DNA of 64,000 nt from contig NZ_CP054011.1 of the NCBI RefSeq assembly GCF_013267595.1, forward strand, positions 1,564,147 through 1,628,146, in the 5' to 3' direction. How positions within the stretch are numbered: position 1 is the first letter of the stretch; every line of letters begins with the position of its first letter. The notes under the pieces were generated by a model that did no database searches, was not told where the DNA came from, and worked only from the letters and a program-made list of their open reading frames with translations. Positions 9,146 through 17,031 of the stretch are shown here, one piece after another. This stretch comes from Prevotella melaninogenica (GTDB taxonomy: Bacteria > Bacteroidota > Bacteroidia > Bacteroidales > Bacteroidaceae). The position numbers were made by a program, and so were the translations under genes.

Positions 9146-9263
9146 TTATTTACAATCTATACATCAACAGAAGAACCTTATTAATCCTCTCCTGCCCTAT
9201 TATTGATGGTTAATAAGCCCCAAATCAACACCTTATTATACAAGTAATATCAGAGTTTTATTG

Positions 9264-9271
9264 TAACTTTG
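9264..9271 (+). promoter_or_regulatory. Candidate -7 box for the CE4-GT2-GtrA operon
   Basis: TAACTTTG matches the Bacteroidota -7 element and predicts a leader of about 140 nt before the ATG at 9418. No good TTG lies at the right distance upstream. Confidence 0.5.
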
Positions 9272-9417
9272 CAATACTTTCCACAAATGAAAGCTTACAA
9301 CAATAAAACAAGACATGGTCAAAGCCGTTGTTAAGGCTATCCTCAAAAGGGAAAAGGATTTGTAGAATAGCTTTCTTTTGATGAAGGAAATTGGACAAAT
9401 AAAGAAACAGAAGAGAA

Positions 9418-10197
9418 ATGATATTACTGAGCTTCGATACAGAAGAGTTTGATGTACCACGTGAACATGGGGTAGACTTCTCCCTTGAAGAGGGTATGAA
9501 GGTATCCATTGAGGGTACGAATCGCATCCTCGACATACTGAAGGCGAATAACGTCTGTGCTACCTTCTTCTGCACTGGCAACTTTGCAGAACTGGCACCA
9601 GAGGTCATGGAGCGTATTAAGAACGAAGGTCACGAGGTCGCTTGCCATGGTGTTGACCATTGGCAACCTAAGCCTGAGGACGTTTTCCGCTCTAAGGAAA
9701 TCATCGAACGTATAACTGGTGTGAAGGTTGCGGGCTATCGTCAGCCACGTATGTTCCCTGTATCGGATGAGGATATAGAGAAGGCTGGCTACCTTTATAA
9801 CTCTTCTTTGAATCCTGCTTTTATACCGGGTCGATATATGCACCTCACCACTCCACGTACATGGTTTATGCAAGGTAAGGTAATGCAGATACCTGCCAGC
9901 GTTAGTCCACACCTACGTATTCCGCTCTTTTGGTTGTCTATGCATAACTTCCCAGAGTGGTTCTATCTTCGTTTGGTACGGCAGGTATTGCGCCACGATG
10001 GCTATTTCGTGACCTATTTCCACCCATGGGAGTTCTATGATCTAAAGTCACATCCAGAGTTCAAGATGCCTTTTATCATCAAGAACCACAGTGGACACGA
10101 ATTGGAACAGCGACTCGACCGCTTTATCAAAGCAATGAAAGCAGACAAGCAGGAGTTTATTACCTACGTAGACTTTGTCAACAGACAGAAGAAATAA
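9418..10197 (+). CDS. Polysaccharide deacetylase (CE4 / NodB-like, DUF3473 type)
   Basis: This 259-aa protein has no signal peptide, so it is cytoplasmic or inner-membrane associated. NodB motifs are visible: SFDTEE with catalytic-base D7, TFFCTG (49-54), the metal site H77-x3-H81 in ACHGVDHW, YRQPRMF, and a late FHPWEF. The length and the HPWEF ending match the DUF3473/XrtA-linked deacetylases that act on sugar-lipid or exopolysaccharide intermediates. It begins a same-strand cluster with a GtrB-like polyprenyl-phosphate glycosyltransferase (79 bp on) and GtrA (11 bp further). That set parallels ArnD/ArnC plus a flippase and suggests deacylation of a polyprenyl-linked sugar. The true substrate is unknown. 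Confidence 0.88.
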   Translation: MILLSFDTEEFDVPREHGVDFSLEEGMKVSIEGTNRILDILKANNVCATFFCTGNFAELAPEVMERIKNEGHEVACHGVDHWQPKPEDVFRSKEIIERITGVKVAGYRQPRMFPVSDEDIEKAGYLYNSSLNPAFIPGRYMHLTTPRTWFMQGKVMQIPASVSPHLRIPLFWLSMHNFPEWFYLRLVRQVLRHDGYFVTYFHPWEFYDLKSHPEFKMPFIIKNHSGHELEQRLDRFIKAMKADKQEFITYVDFVNRQKK

Positions 10198-10276
10198 GTT
10201 CGATTTCCGATCTGAACAGCAGACAGCAGGCTAAGAAACACTCCCTATAAACACCCCAACAAGCAGAATATAAGAT

Positions 10277-11221
10277 ATGATAAAACTTGCAACGGTCTCT
10301 CCTTGTTACAACGAGGAAGAGGTTTTAGAACAGTCGGCAGCACAGCTCATGGAGCTATTCGACGAACTCATCAGTCAAGGAAAGATTTCCGATGACTCGA
10401 TGATTGTGTTTGTCAATGACGGAAGCCGTGACCGAACATGGGAGATTATCCAACAGCTCCACAGCCAGCATCCACGTATAAAGGGTATCAACCTCGCTCA
10501 TAACGTGGGGCATCAAAATGCTATCATGGCTGGTATGATGACGGCAAAAGACTGGGCTGATGCTGTTATCACACTCGATGCCGACTTGCAAGACGACTAT
10601 CAGAAATGTATTCCGCAGATGGTTGACGCCTTTGAGGAAGGCAATGAGATTGTCTATGGGGTGAAGGTTTCGCGCAAAGCCGACCCAATCTTGAAGCGTA
10701 TGTCTGCACAGGCATTCTATCATCTACAAGAGAAGATGGGCGTGAACAGTATCTTTAACCATGCCGACTTCCGTCTGATGAGCCGTCAGTCCTTAGAGAT
10801 ACTCTCTGGATATAAGGAACGTAACCTCTATCTGCGTGGTCTCATCCCTTCTATCGGACTCAAGTCTACGACTGTTGACGACCGTATCAGCGAACGTAAA
10901 GCTGGTACTTCTAAATATACTTTGCGCAAGATGCTTAGCTTGGCATTGGATGGTATCACGTCATTCTCCGTGAAACCTATCTATTATGTTATCTATCTTG
11001 GTATCGCCTTCTTGTTCGTCACCTTGTGCATAGGTATCTACGTTATCCACGCTTTCGTCAATCATACAGAAGTAGCGGGCTGGGCTTCACTCATTCTTAG
11101 TATCTGGCTCGTGGGTGCTATGCTGATGATTTCTATCGGTGCGGTGGGAGTTTATATTGCCAAAATATATGAAGAGGTAAAACAGCGTCCACTTTATAAC
11201 ATCAGTCAAATACTCGATTAA
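10277..11221 (+). CDS. GtrB/DPM1-like polyprenyl-phosphate glycosyltransferase (GT2)
   Basis: This 314-aa protein has an N-terminal GT2 domain (about 4-225) with VNDGSRD and the DXD-type metal motif LDADLQDD. Two transmembrane helices follow (about 235-258 and 270-292) with a short cytoplasmic tail. This is the layout of GtrB, ArnC and similar enzymes that load a sugar from a nucleotide donor onto undecaprenyl phosphate at the inner face of the membrane. The gtrA-like gene follows 11 bp downstream, the usual partner for flipping the product. The deacetylase upstream may modify the product. Which sugar is carried cannot be read. Confidence 0.9.
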   Translation: MIKLATVSPCYNEEEVLEQSAAQLMELFDELISQGKISDDSMIVFVNDGSRDRTWEIIQQLHSQHPRIKGINLAHNVGHQNAIMAGMMTAKDWADAVITLDADLQDDYQKCIPQMVDAFEEGNEIVYGVKVSRKADPILKRMSAQAFYHLQEKMGVNSIFNHADFRLMSRQSLEILSGYKERNLYLRGLIPSIGLKSTTVDDRISERKAGTSKYTLRKMLSLALDGITSFSVKPIYYVIYLGIAFLFVTLCIGIYVIHAFVNHTEVAGWASLILSIWLVGAMLMISIGAVGVYIAKIYEEVKQRPLYNISQILD

Positions 11222-11232
11222 TCCCTTCTCAC

Positions 11233-11649
11233 ATGGTGATACGCATAAAAGAGCTTTGGCAACGCTGGAGAAAAGACTTCTGGCGACTCTTCCGTTTTGG
11301 TATAACAGGCACTATATGTTCGCTTATCCATTATGGAATCTATTGTCTCTTTCTACTCTTTACGAATACAACTATAGCTTATACAGCTGGTTACGGAGTA
11401 GGACTCCTTTGTAACTATGGACTTACAACCTACTTTACTTTTAAGGGAAAACCGTCAAAAAATAATGTTGCTGGCTTCGTTGGTAGCCACATACTCAACT
11501 ATCTTTTAGAGATAGGATTGCTCCATATCTTCCTATGGTTAGGTGTCAGCAAATGGCTGTCGCCTATCCTTGTGATGGTGATAGTTGTTCCTATCAACTT
11601 CGTTTTATTACGACTTGTATTCGTGAAAGGGAAGAAGGAGCATGGGTGA
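11233..11649 (+). CDS. GtrA-family membrane protein (putative polyprenyl-sugar flippase)
   Basis: This 138-aa protein has four hydrophobic helices (about 22-40, 48-65, 82-102, 108-130) and the GtrA pattern FRFGITGTICSLIHYGIYCL followed by YGVGLLCNYGLTTYFTFKG. GtrA proteins are proposed to move polyprenyl-phosphate sugars across the inner membrane or to assist the GtrB partner. The start ATG at 11233 lies 11 bp after the GT2 stop, so the genes are co-transcribed. A strong stem terminator follows at 11798-11838. Confidence 0.88.
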   Translation: MVIRIKELWQRWRKDFWRLFRFGITGTICSLIHYGIYCLFLLFTNTTIAYTAGYGVGLLCNYGLTTYFTFKGKPSKNNVAGFVGSHILNYLLEIGLLHIFLWLGVSKWLSPILVMVIVVPINFVLLRLVFVKGKKEHG

Positions 11650-11675
11650 TGGGTGTTGAATGATGGGTGTTAATG
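11643..11675 (-). repeat. AACACCCATCATTCAACACC-type short repeat
   Basis: GATGGGTGTT occurs twice here. It is the inverse of the AACACCCA elements at 8786-8820 and inside the TrmH gene at 28729-28774. It begins in the last codons of gtrA. Confidence 0.6.
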
Positions 11676-11693
11676 GTTTGCAAGATTCGTATT

Positions 11694-11765
11694 AGGCATC
11701 CACACCATTGGTGTTAAGCATCCGCACGAGTGGTGCGGAGCGTTCGCACGAGTGGTGCTAAGCAG
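11694..11765 (+). repeat. 22-bp palindromic array, GCAC/GTGC family, site 1
   Basis: Three contiguous units (23, 22 and 22 bp) each carry a palindromic core: ACACCATTGGTGT, CCGCACGAGTGGTGCGG and GCACGAGTGGTGC. There are no spacers. The same unit recurs at 25990-26042 and, inverted, at 41988-42056. It lies between gtrA and its terminator, so it is probably transcribed. Confidence 0.85.
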
Positions 11766-11797
11766 TAACACAGCAATAAAAAAGGGAAGAAAAAACT

Positions 11798-11838
11798 CAT
11801 CCCCAAGCTCTTTATGATAAGAAAAGGGCTTGGGGATG
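11798..11838. terminator. Bidirectional terminator between gtrA and GT4
   Basis: A perfect 11-bp stem, CATCCCCAAGC / GCTTGGGGATG, sits between two convergent genes with A/T-rich flanks on both sides. Confidence 0.85.
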
Positions 11839-11843
11839 ATGCT

Positions 11844-12974
11844 TTATACCTTATTATACACTTCAAGAATCTGAGAAGCTACATCTTGATTTTCGAATCG
11901 TTTTACGTAGCGTTGACTCTTGCAGACTATCTCCTTACGATGCTCTATCGCTGAAAGGATAGCAGCGGCATTACCGTCGACATCGTCTGGACCTACATAA
12001 AGGCAATCAGGACCACCCGCTTCTTCCAAACAACTACCCGCAGCAGCTACGACTGGCAATCCGCTTTGTATGGCTTCGATAATTGGAATACCAAAACCTT
12101 CATAACGAGAAGGATAGATAAAAGCCTCAGCTTGATTATAAATAGCTGCGAGAAGGTCGTTGGGAACGCCCTGCAAGAAGTGTATGCGATTGCCAATTCC
12201 TAAACGTTTGATTTCTGCATCGAGCTTTTTCTGATACTTGGTCTGCCGTCCTACGATAACAAGATGTAAGTCGGAAGGTAGCTTTGCCATAGTACGAATA
12301 CCCAAAAGAATGTTCTTTCGCACTTCTACCGTTCCTACATTCAAAATGTAACGTTGTGGAAGTTGATACTTACGACGAGCTTCCTCTATCAGTTCGGGGC
12401 TGACCGACTGACTGAACCGAGTGCTGCAACTCTGGTAGACAAGGTCTATCTTGTCCTCTGGAAAGTCACCATAATATAAGATGTCACGCTTCGTACATTC
12501 GCTAATTGCAATGATACGGCTTGCCTCGCGTAGTGTCTGATAGAACTTCCGCTTATAGAAGAAAACGTCAATAGCGGGATAGAACTCTGGATGACGTAGG
12601 AAGATAAGGTCGTGAACAGTGACAACTCCAGGGATTCCTGCTGCTGCCAAGCCTGAAGGCAGTTCACCCGAAAGACCGTGATAAAGTTCTACTCCATCTG
12701 CTTTTAGGTCCTTTACTACCCCTTTCACACGCCACCAGTCACGCTGCAGACGAAAACGAAGGTGGTCGGGATAGCAGAATTGTACGTTATCTCGTAGCTC
12801 AACTTGATTACGCAGGTCGTCACGTCCAGCATCAGGAGCATAGAGTCGTAAGTTTGTGTCAGGCATCAACGGGGCAAGGTCGTTGATGAGCGTACGCCCA
12901 TAGCTACCTAATCCGGTACCATTTCTTACGATACGCTTAGCATCATAACCTATTATCTTCTTATTCATGAGCAT
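11844..12974 (-). CDS. Glycosyltransferase family 4
   Basis: This 376-aa GT-B fold enzyme has an N-terminal acceptor domain (GTGLGSYGRTLI) and a C-terminal GT4 donor domain. The signature EAFIYPSRYEGFGIPIIEA supplies the E-x7-E motif that binds the nucleotide sugar. It is a cytoplasmic or membrane-face enzyme of LPS, capsule or other glycan assembly, of the RfaB/mannosyltransferase type. Its start overlaps the end of the upstream GT87 gene by 14 bp, indicating translational coupling in the GT32-GT87-GT4 operon. Sugar and linkage are unknown. Confidence 0.9.
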   Translation of the reverse strand: MLMNKKIIGYDAKRIVRNGTGLGSYGRTLINDLAPLMPDTNLRLYAPDAGRDDLRNQVELRDNVQFCYPDHLRFRLQRDWWRVKGVVKDLKADGVELYHGLSGELPSGLAAAGIPGVVTVHDLIFLRHPEFYPAIDVFFYKRKFYQTLREASRIIAISECTKRDILYYGDFPEDKIDLVYQSCSTRFSQSVSPELIEEARRKYQLPQRYILNVGTVEVRKNILLGIRTMAKLPSDLHLVIVGRQTKYQKKLDAEIKRLGIGNRIHFLQGVPNDLLAAIYNQAEAFIYPSRYEGFGIPIIEAIQSGLPVVAAAGSCLEEAGGPDCLYVGPDDVDGNAAAILSAIEHRKEIVCKSQRYVKRFENQDVASQILEVYNKV

Positions 12975-14142
12975 CGGCCTTTTCTATTGGGGTGTAATCC
13001 TTTGTGCATAACTCATAACAAAGCCACAGCCAAAGAATACTGATTGGTAACGCACGGAGAGCATATTGCTTGATATATGCTTCTCGAATAAACTTTGGGA
13101 AGATGTCGCTACTACCCATACCAGAGAGCAGGAAGACAAATATCAGCAGTGCTATCGCCCACTTTCCACGCTTCCAAGGAACAGCGGTGTACCATATACA
13201 AACGCCTAACAAGGCTATCACATATCCGCTGGCTTCGCTACCTGTACTGAAAAGAATAACAAATAAAAGGACTGAAGCAAGTATTGTCTCACGGAAGGCA
13301 AGGTTCTTATACTGTGAGAAACGCAGGTAAGGAAGGGCAAAGAGCATCATTCCAGGCAGAATCAGCCATAGGTCTGAATAGTTCATACAACCTGTTGTAC
13401 GACGAACAAGACCTAAAAGTGAGATATTCTGCTGTATAGAACCAAGGTTTTCTGCATTCTTTTCCACTAAACAAGTGAACCATTCGTGGTATTGTCCTAT
13501 GACATACGAAGGTGAACTGATAAGCATTGGCGCACAAAAGAGTACGACTGACCATATTGCAAGCCACATCAAGAAACGCAACTTATGTCGAGAGAATAAG
13601 AAGAAAGCTAATCCTACGATGCCATATAGCTTGACCAACGTACCTAAAACGATGAAGAAAGCCGCCCAACCGTCCTTCTCTTTCTCAATAAAGAAGAAAG
13701 AAGAGAGAATCATTGCTGCCACAGCAATATTGAACTGCTGCATAAAGAGGGCCGTAGGGAGCGTTATTCCGCAGAACCAAAGTATGAATATCTTTTGTTG
13801 TTCACGTAGTCCTGAACGGATAATAGCTAAATATAGCCACGCTGTTAGGAACAATAACCACAGCAACATACCCGCCCAAAGAGGCAGAATAGCAAAAGGT
13901 GCGATGACAAGAGAGAACACCGGACCATAATGATTCACATCCCCATATTCCGCAGGATAGGCTGCATAGAGTGAAGTTTGGTTCACTGTGTGCCAATAAA
14001 CACCACGGAAGATTAGGAAGTTATTAAAACTTCGTTTATACTTCAGCATTCCCGCGAGGGCAATGATAAACCATAAGCCCATCAAGAACCATCGGTTAGA
14101 AAACAGGGGATAGTTTATGAATTGTTTTATTTTATCCTTCAT
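12961..14142 (-). CDS. DUF2029/GT87-like polytopic mannosyltransferase
   Basis: This 393-aa protein has about ten hydrophobic segments and a conserved region after the first helix (NFLIFRGVYWHTVNQTSLYA ... YGDVNHYGPVFSL) typical of GT87/DUF2029 polyprenyl-phosphate-mannose-dependent transferases. The acidic residues in the first extracytoplasmic loop (EYGDVNHYG) are the likely catalytic site. Such enzymes add sugars on the periplasmic face from a polyprenyl-linked donor, so it may use the product of the neighbouring GtrB-like system. It lies 5 bp after the GT32 gene and overlaps GT4. Confidence 0.8.
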   Translation of the reverse strand: MKDKIKQFINYPLFSNRWFLMGLWFIIALAGMLKYKRSFNNFLIFRGVYWHTVNQTSLYAAYPAEYGDVNHYGPVFSLVIAPFAILPLWAGMLLWLLFLTAWLYLAIIRSGLREQQKIFILWFCGITLPTALFMQQFNIAVAAMILSSFFFIEKEKDGWAAFFIVLGTLVKLYGIVGLAFFLFSRHKLRFLMWLAIWSVVLFCAPMLISSPSYVIGQYHEWFTCLVEKNAENLGSIQQNISLLGLVRRTTGCMNYSDLWLILPGMMLFALPYLRFSQYKNLAFRETILASVLLFVILFSTGSEASGYVIALLGVCIWYTAVPWKRGKWAIALLIFVFLLSGMGSSDIFPKFIREAYIKQYALRALPISILWLWLCYELCTKDYTPIEKADAHE

Positions 14143-14147
14143 TACTT

Positions 14148-14918
14148 TTACTTCTTAGGAAACAGACAAGGGATATTCCTTTTCAACCATCTATTAAACT
14201 TCTCCACTGGGGTTCGTTTCCAGCTATGAGCACAATAATGTATGGCGTATGAAGCTGGTGTTGCCTCATACTTATTGCCTGCAAAGATTTCCGAACGGAA
14301 TACCATCATATTATCTTCAAGCGGTTGGTCCTTATCCAAGTACTTGAAACCGTACTTTTCCATTACTCTTGCATAGACAAATGGAGAGATTACCCCCTTA
14401 CAAACTAATCTTGGACCTTCTGGATAAATAAACTCACGCTTTTCATAGTCATCCAAGACATCTTTCACAAATTGACAGCCAGCCTCAGAACCCATCACTG
14501 CAGCCTGAATCTGTATTCCAGAGACGAAACCATCTTTAATACGATTGCCTTCGTCATCAATCATATCCATTGCACCCGTCATCTCTATCTGCTTTGGATG
14601 GTATTCCAAAGAGGTGAAGAAGTTATAGTTAAGGAATTCATCAAACGACTTCAAGACCTTCACATCAGAGTCAAGATAGATGCCACCCTCAGTGTAAAGC
14701 GCATACATACGGATATAATCAGCTGCAAAAGCCCACTTACGTTGCTCGAAAGCTTCACGTACATAAGTTGGAGCTTTTGACATATCAAAGTTCTCGGTGT
14801 TCCATAACTTTATCTCATAGTCGGGCAACACCTTCTTCCAAGTGTCCATACACTTCTGTATCTTGTCAGGATATGGGTCGTTACTGAGCCAGCAGTAATG
14901 AATAACTTTGGGTATCAT
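14148..14918 (-). CDS. GT32 (OCH1-like) capsular/LPS glycosyltransferase
   Basis: This 256-aa protein begins MIPKVIHYCWLSNDPYPDKI, the standard GT32 opening. It carries the DXD motif in EGGIYLDSDVKVLKSF, preceded by AFAADYIRMYALY. GT32 enzymes transfer mannose or galactose-type sugars in capsule or LPS outer-core assembly. It is the first gene of a three-gene minus-strand operon (5 bp to the GT87 gene) and is transcribed divergently from the GT2 gene at 15007. A TACATTTG box sits 52 bp upstream of its ATG. Confidence 0.9.
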   Translation of the reverse strand: MIPKVIHYCWLSNDPYPDKIQKCMDTWKKVLPDYEIKLWNTENFDMSKAPTYVREAFEQRKWAFAADYIRMYALYTEGGIYLDSDVKVLKSFDEFLNYNFFTSLEYHPKQIEMTGAMDMIDDEGNRIKDGFVSGIQIQAAVMGSEAGCQFVKDVLDDYEKREFIYPEGPRLVCKGVISPFVYARVMEKYGFKYLDKDQPLEDNMMVFRSEIFAGNKYEATPASYAIHYCAHSWKRTPVEKFNRWLKRNIPCLFPKK

Positions 14919-14969
14919 AACTATAATGCTTATTTATTGATTACTTGTTTTTTTTCAATTGGTATAATG

Positions 14970-14998
14970 CAAATGTACAGAAAAAAATTGTATCTTTG
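14970..14998. promoter_or_regulatory. Back-to-back -7 boxes of divergent glycosyltransferase genes
   Basis: TACATTTG on the minus strand (14970-14977) serves the GT32 operon. TATCTTTG on the plus strand (14991-14998) serves the GT2 gene. The plus box ends only 8 bp before the ATG at 15007, implying a very short or absent 5' leader. No clear -33 TTG is at ideal spacing for either. Confidence 0.6.
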
Positions 14999-15006
14999 CC
15001 CATAAG

Positions 15007-15786
15007 ATGGAAAAAAAAGAGATATCAGTTGTTATCAATACCTACAATGCAGAGAAATTCCTGCAACGTGTACTTGATTCTGTTAAGGGCTTTGATGAGA
15101 TAGTTATTTGCGATATGGAGAGTACTGACCATACCGTGGAGATTGCTCAACGTGCCGGATGTAAGGTTGTCACCTTCCCAAAAGGTAATCATACCTGCGT
15201 CGAACCAGCTCGAAACTTTGCCTTACAGAGTGCTAAAGGTCCGTGGCTACTCGTCGTTGATGCCGACGAATTGGTGACACCAGAACTGAGAATCTATCTA
15301 TATCAACATATCAATAAACCTAATTGCGCGAAAGGTCTTTATATTCCAAGGCAGAACCGATTTATGAACACTCCTAAAAAAGGTTTTTCAAAGGATTATC
15401 AGTTACGCTTCTTTATTCGTGAAGGAACCTTTTGGCCTCCACTTATACATACCATTCCACAAGTACAGGGAAAAGTAGAGTACATTGACAACCATCTTTA
15501 CAATGTAAAACTGCTCCACCTTGCAGAAAACTATTTGGCTGATATGTTAGAGAAATGCAATCGATACACCACTAACGAAGTCCTTAAGAAGAAAGGGAAG
15601 AACTATGGAGTTGGTGCATTACTTTTCCGTCCTTTCTGGCGTTTCTTCAAGTCCTACTTTATGAATGGAGAGATAAGAAATGGTGTCACTGGCTTCATTG
15701 ATAGTGTGATGACAGGCTTTTATCAGTTTATGATTGTTGCGAAAATAATAGAATCAAAGATAAAGAAACAGACAGAAGATGAATAG
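15007..15786 (+). CDS. Family 2 glycosyltransferase (WaaE/KdtX-like)
   Basis: This 259-aa GT2 enzyme starts EISVVINTYNAEKFLQRVLDSV. Its DXD-type site is LLVVDADELVTPEL, and ARNFALQSAKGPW just before it is typical of the LPS-core beta-1,4-glucosyltransferase (WaaE/KdtX) group. It has no transmembrane helices, but the basic hydrophobic C-terminus suggests membrane association. It is a monocistronic gene with its own promoter box and a terminator just after it. Acceptor and sugar are unproven. Confidence 0.85.
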   Translation: MEKKEISVVINTYNAEKFLQRVLDSVKGFDEIVICDMESTDHTVEIAQRAGCKVVTFPKGNHTCVEPARNFALQSAKGPWLLVVDADELVTPELRIYLYQHINKPNCAKGLYIPRQNRFMNTPKKGFSKDYQLRFFIREGTFWPPLIHTIPQVQGKVEYIDNHLYNVKLLHLAENYLADMLEKCNRYTTNEVLKKKGKNYGVGALLFRPFWRFFKSYFMNGEIRNGVTGFIDSVMTGFYQFMIVAKIIESKIKKQTEDE

Positions 15787-15814
15787 AAATAAACAAAAAA
15801 CTTATACAAATAGA

Positions 15815-15841
15815 GGGTGTAAGCATAAAAAGCATACACCC
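15815..15841 (+). terminator. Intrinsic terminator after the GT2 gene
   Basis: The stem GGGTGTA / TACACCC, extended by AGC/GCA, is followed by TTTATTT. Confidence 0.75.
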
Positions 15842-15979
15842 TTTATTTGTAACTAAACCTTATTTCTCCTGTACTAAAGAAAAAAAATAATTATAACTCT
15901 TATTTCATACAGTTGTAAAGTTCATAGAAGAAAATTAAGGCAACAAGTGATATCTGAATAATATTGACAGACAAATCGA

Positions 15980-16981
15980 TTATGAGAATAACTCGACTTT
16001 CTTTCTACTACGATTAAAGGAGAATACAGCTGTCCCTCCTACTATGTGCTTGAACAGTTTTAAGCTCTTACAAAGCAATGTATAACGCACATAGTACTTA
16101 AAACCTAACATTTTATATGGAGAAGGAAGTTCTATGGTTCGAATTTCGTCTGATACCTTCTTCAATAATTTTTGTTTAAAGTCATTATCATAGGGAGAGC
16201 GCACAATATCTTTTAGTCCCTTCACTAACGAGTAAATATAAGCAGCATTAAATTGAGAGATATTATCTTGCAGAAAAGAGGATTCTTTAACCAACTTATA
16301 ACGAGTTATAGTAGCTTCTATATAGTCTGTTATGTTCTGTTTCATATTACTATGAAGACAACTATAGGCATATTGCCTATAATGATAGAGTGGTGTATGT
16401 AACAGAACAACTCTATTTGCCTGGAACATCCAGGCAAACAAAGTAGCATAATCTTCAAATGCGCGATAAGGAGCAAACCGTTCTTGAGCAATATCTCTTC
16501 GAATAAGCATTGACCACAGATAACTTGTTATCTTGTCCTGAAAAGTCAAAAATAAAGCATCTTTTCTATTTAAGACAATTACATCATCATCATCCTTACT
16601 TCGCATAATGGTCTTTTGAGGATATTCTTCATAGTAATCGGACACAACAATATCTGCCTCCTGTTCCTTTGCTGTCTTGTATAATCGTTCTAACCAGCAT
16701 GGCTCCACCCAGTCATCACTATCAGCAAATGCTAAATACTCACCAGTAGCCATATCCATAGCTTGGTTACGAGCAGAAGCAACACCCCCATTGGCTTTAT
16801 GAAAGACACGTATTCTATTATCTTTATGAGCATAACGATCGCAGATTTCTGCTGAACCATCCGTGCTACCATCGTCTATCAACAACAATTCCCAGTCACA
16901 GTATGTCTGATTAAGAATAGAGTTTATAAGTTTTTCTAAGTATCTCTCACTTTGAAAAACAGGTGTTATTATACTTATCAT
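15980..16981 (-). CDS. Family 2 glycosyltransferase (EpsH-like)
   Basis: This 333-aa protein has a GT2 domain in its first 220 residues: SIITPVFQSERYLEKLINSI, LLIDDGSTDGSAEICD, GVASARNQAMDMATGEYLAF and the DXD motif ADSDDW. The C-terminal third is basic and AT-rich in sequence and shows no recognisable domain. Its likely role is adding one sugar in LPS or surface-glycan assembly. It lies 50 bp downstream of the LTA-synthase-like gene on the same strand, so it may be read with it. Confidence 0.88.
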   Translation of the reverse strand: MISIITPVFQSERYLEKLINSILNQTYCDWELLLIDDGSTDGSAEICDRYAHKDNRIRVFHKANGGVASARNQAMDMATGEYLAFADSDDWVEPCWLERLYKTAKEQEADIVVSDYYEEYPQKTIMRSKDDDDVIVLNRKDALFLTFQDKITSYLWSMLIRRDIAQERFAPYRAFEDYATLFAWMFQANRVVLLHTPLYHYRQYAYSCLHSNMKQNITDYIEATITRYKLVKESSFLQDNISQFNAAYIYSLVKGLKDIVRSPYDNDFKQKLLKKVSDEIRTIELPSPYKMLGFKYYVRYTLLCKSLKLFKHIVGGTAVFSFNRSRKKVELFS

Positions 16982-17031
16982 CGTTTTTTATTATTTTAAG
17001 ATGAATGAAAATAATCAAATTAAAGAATATA

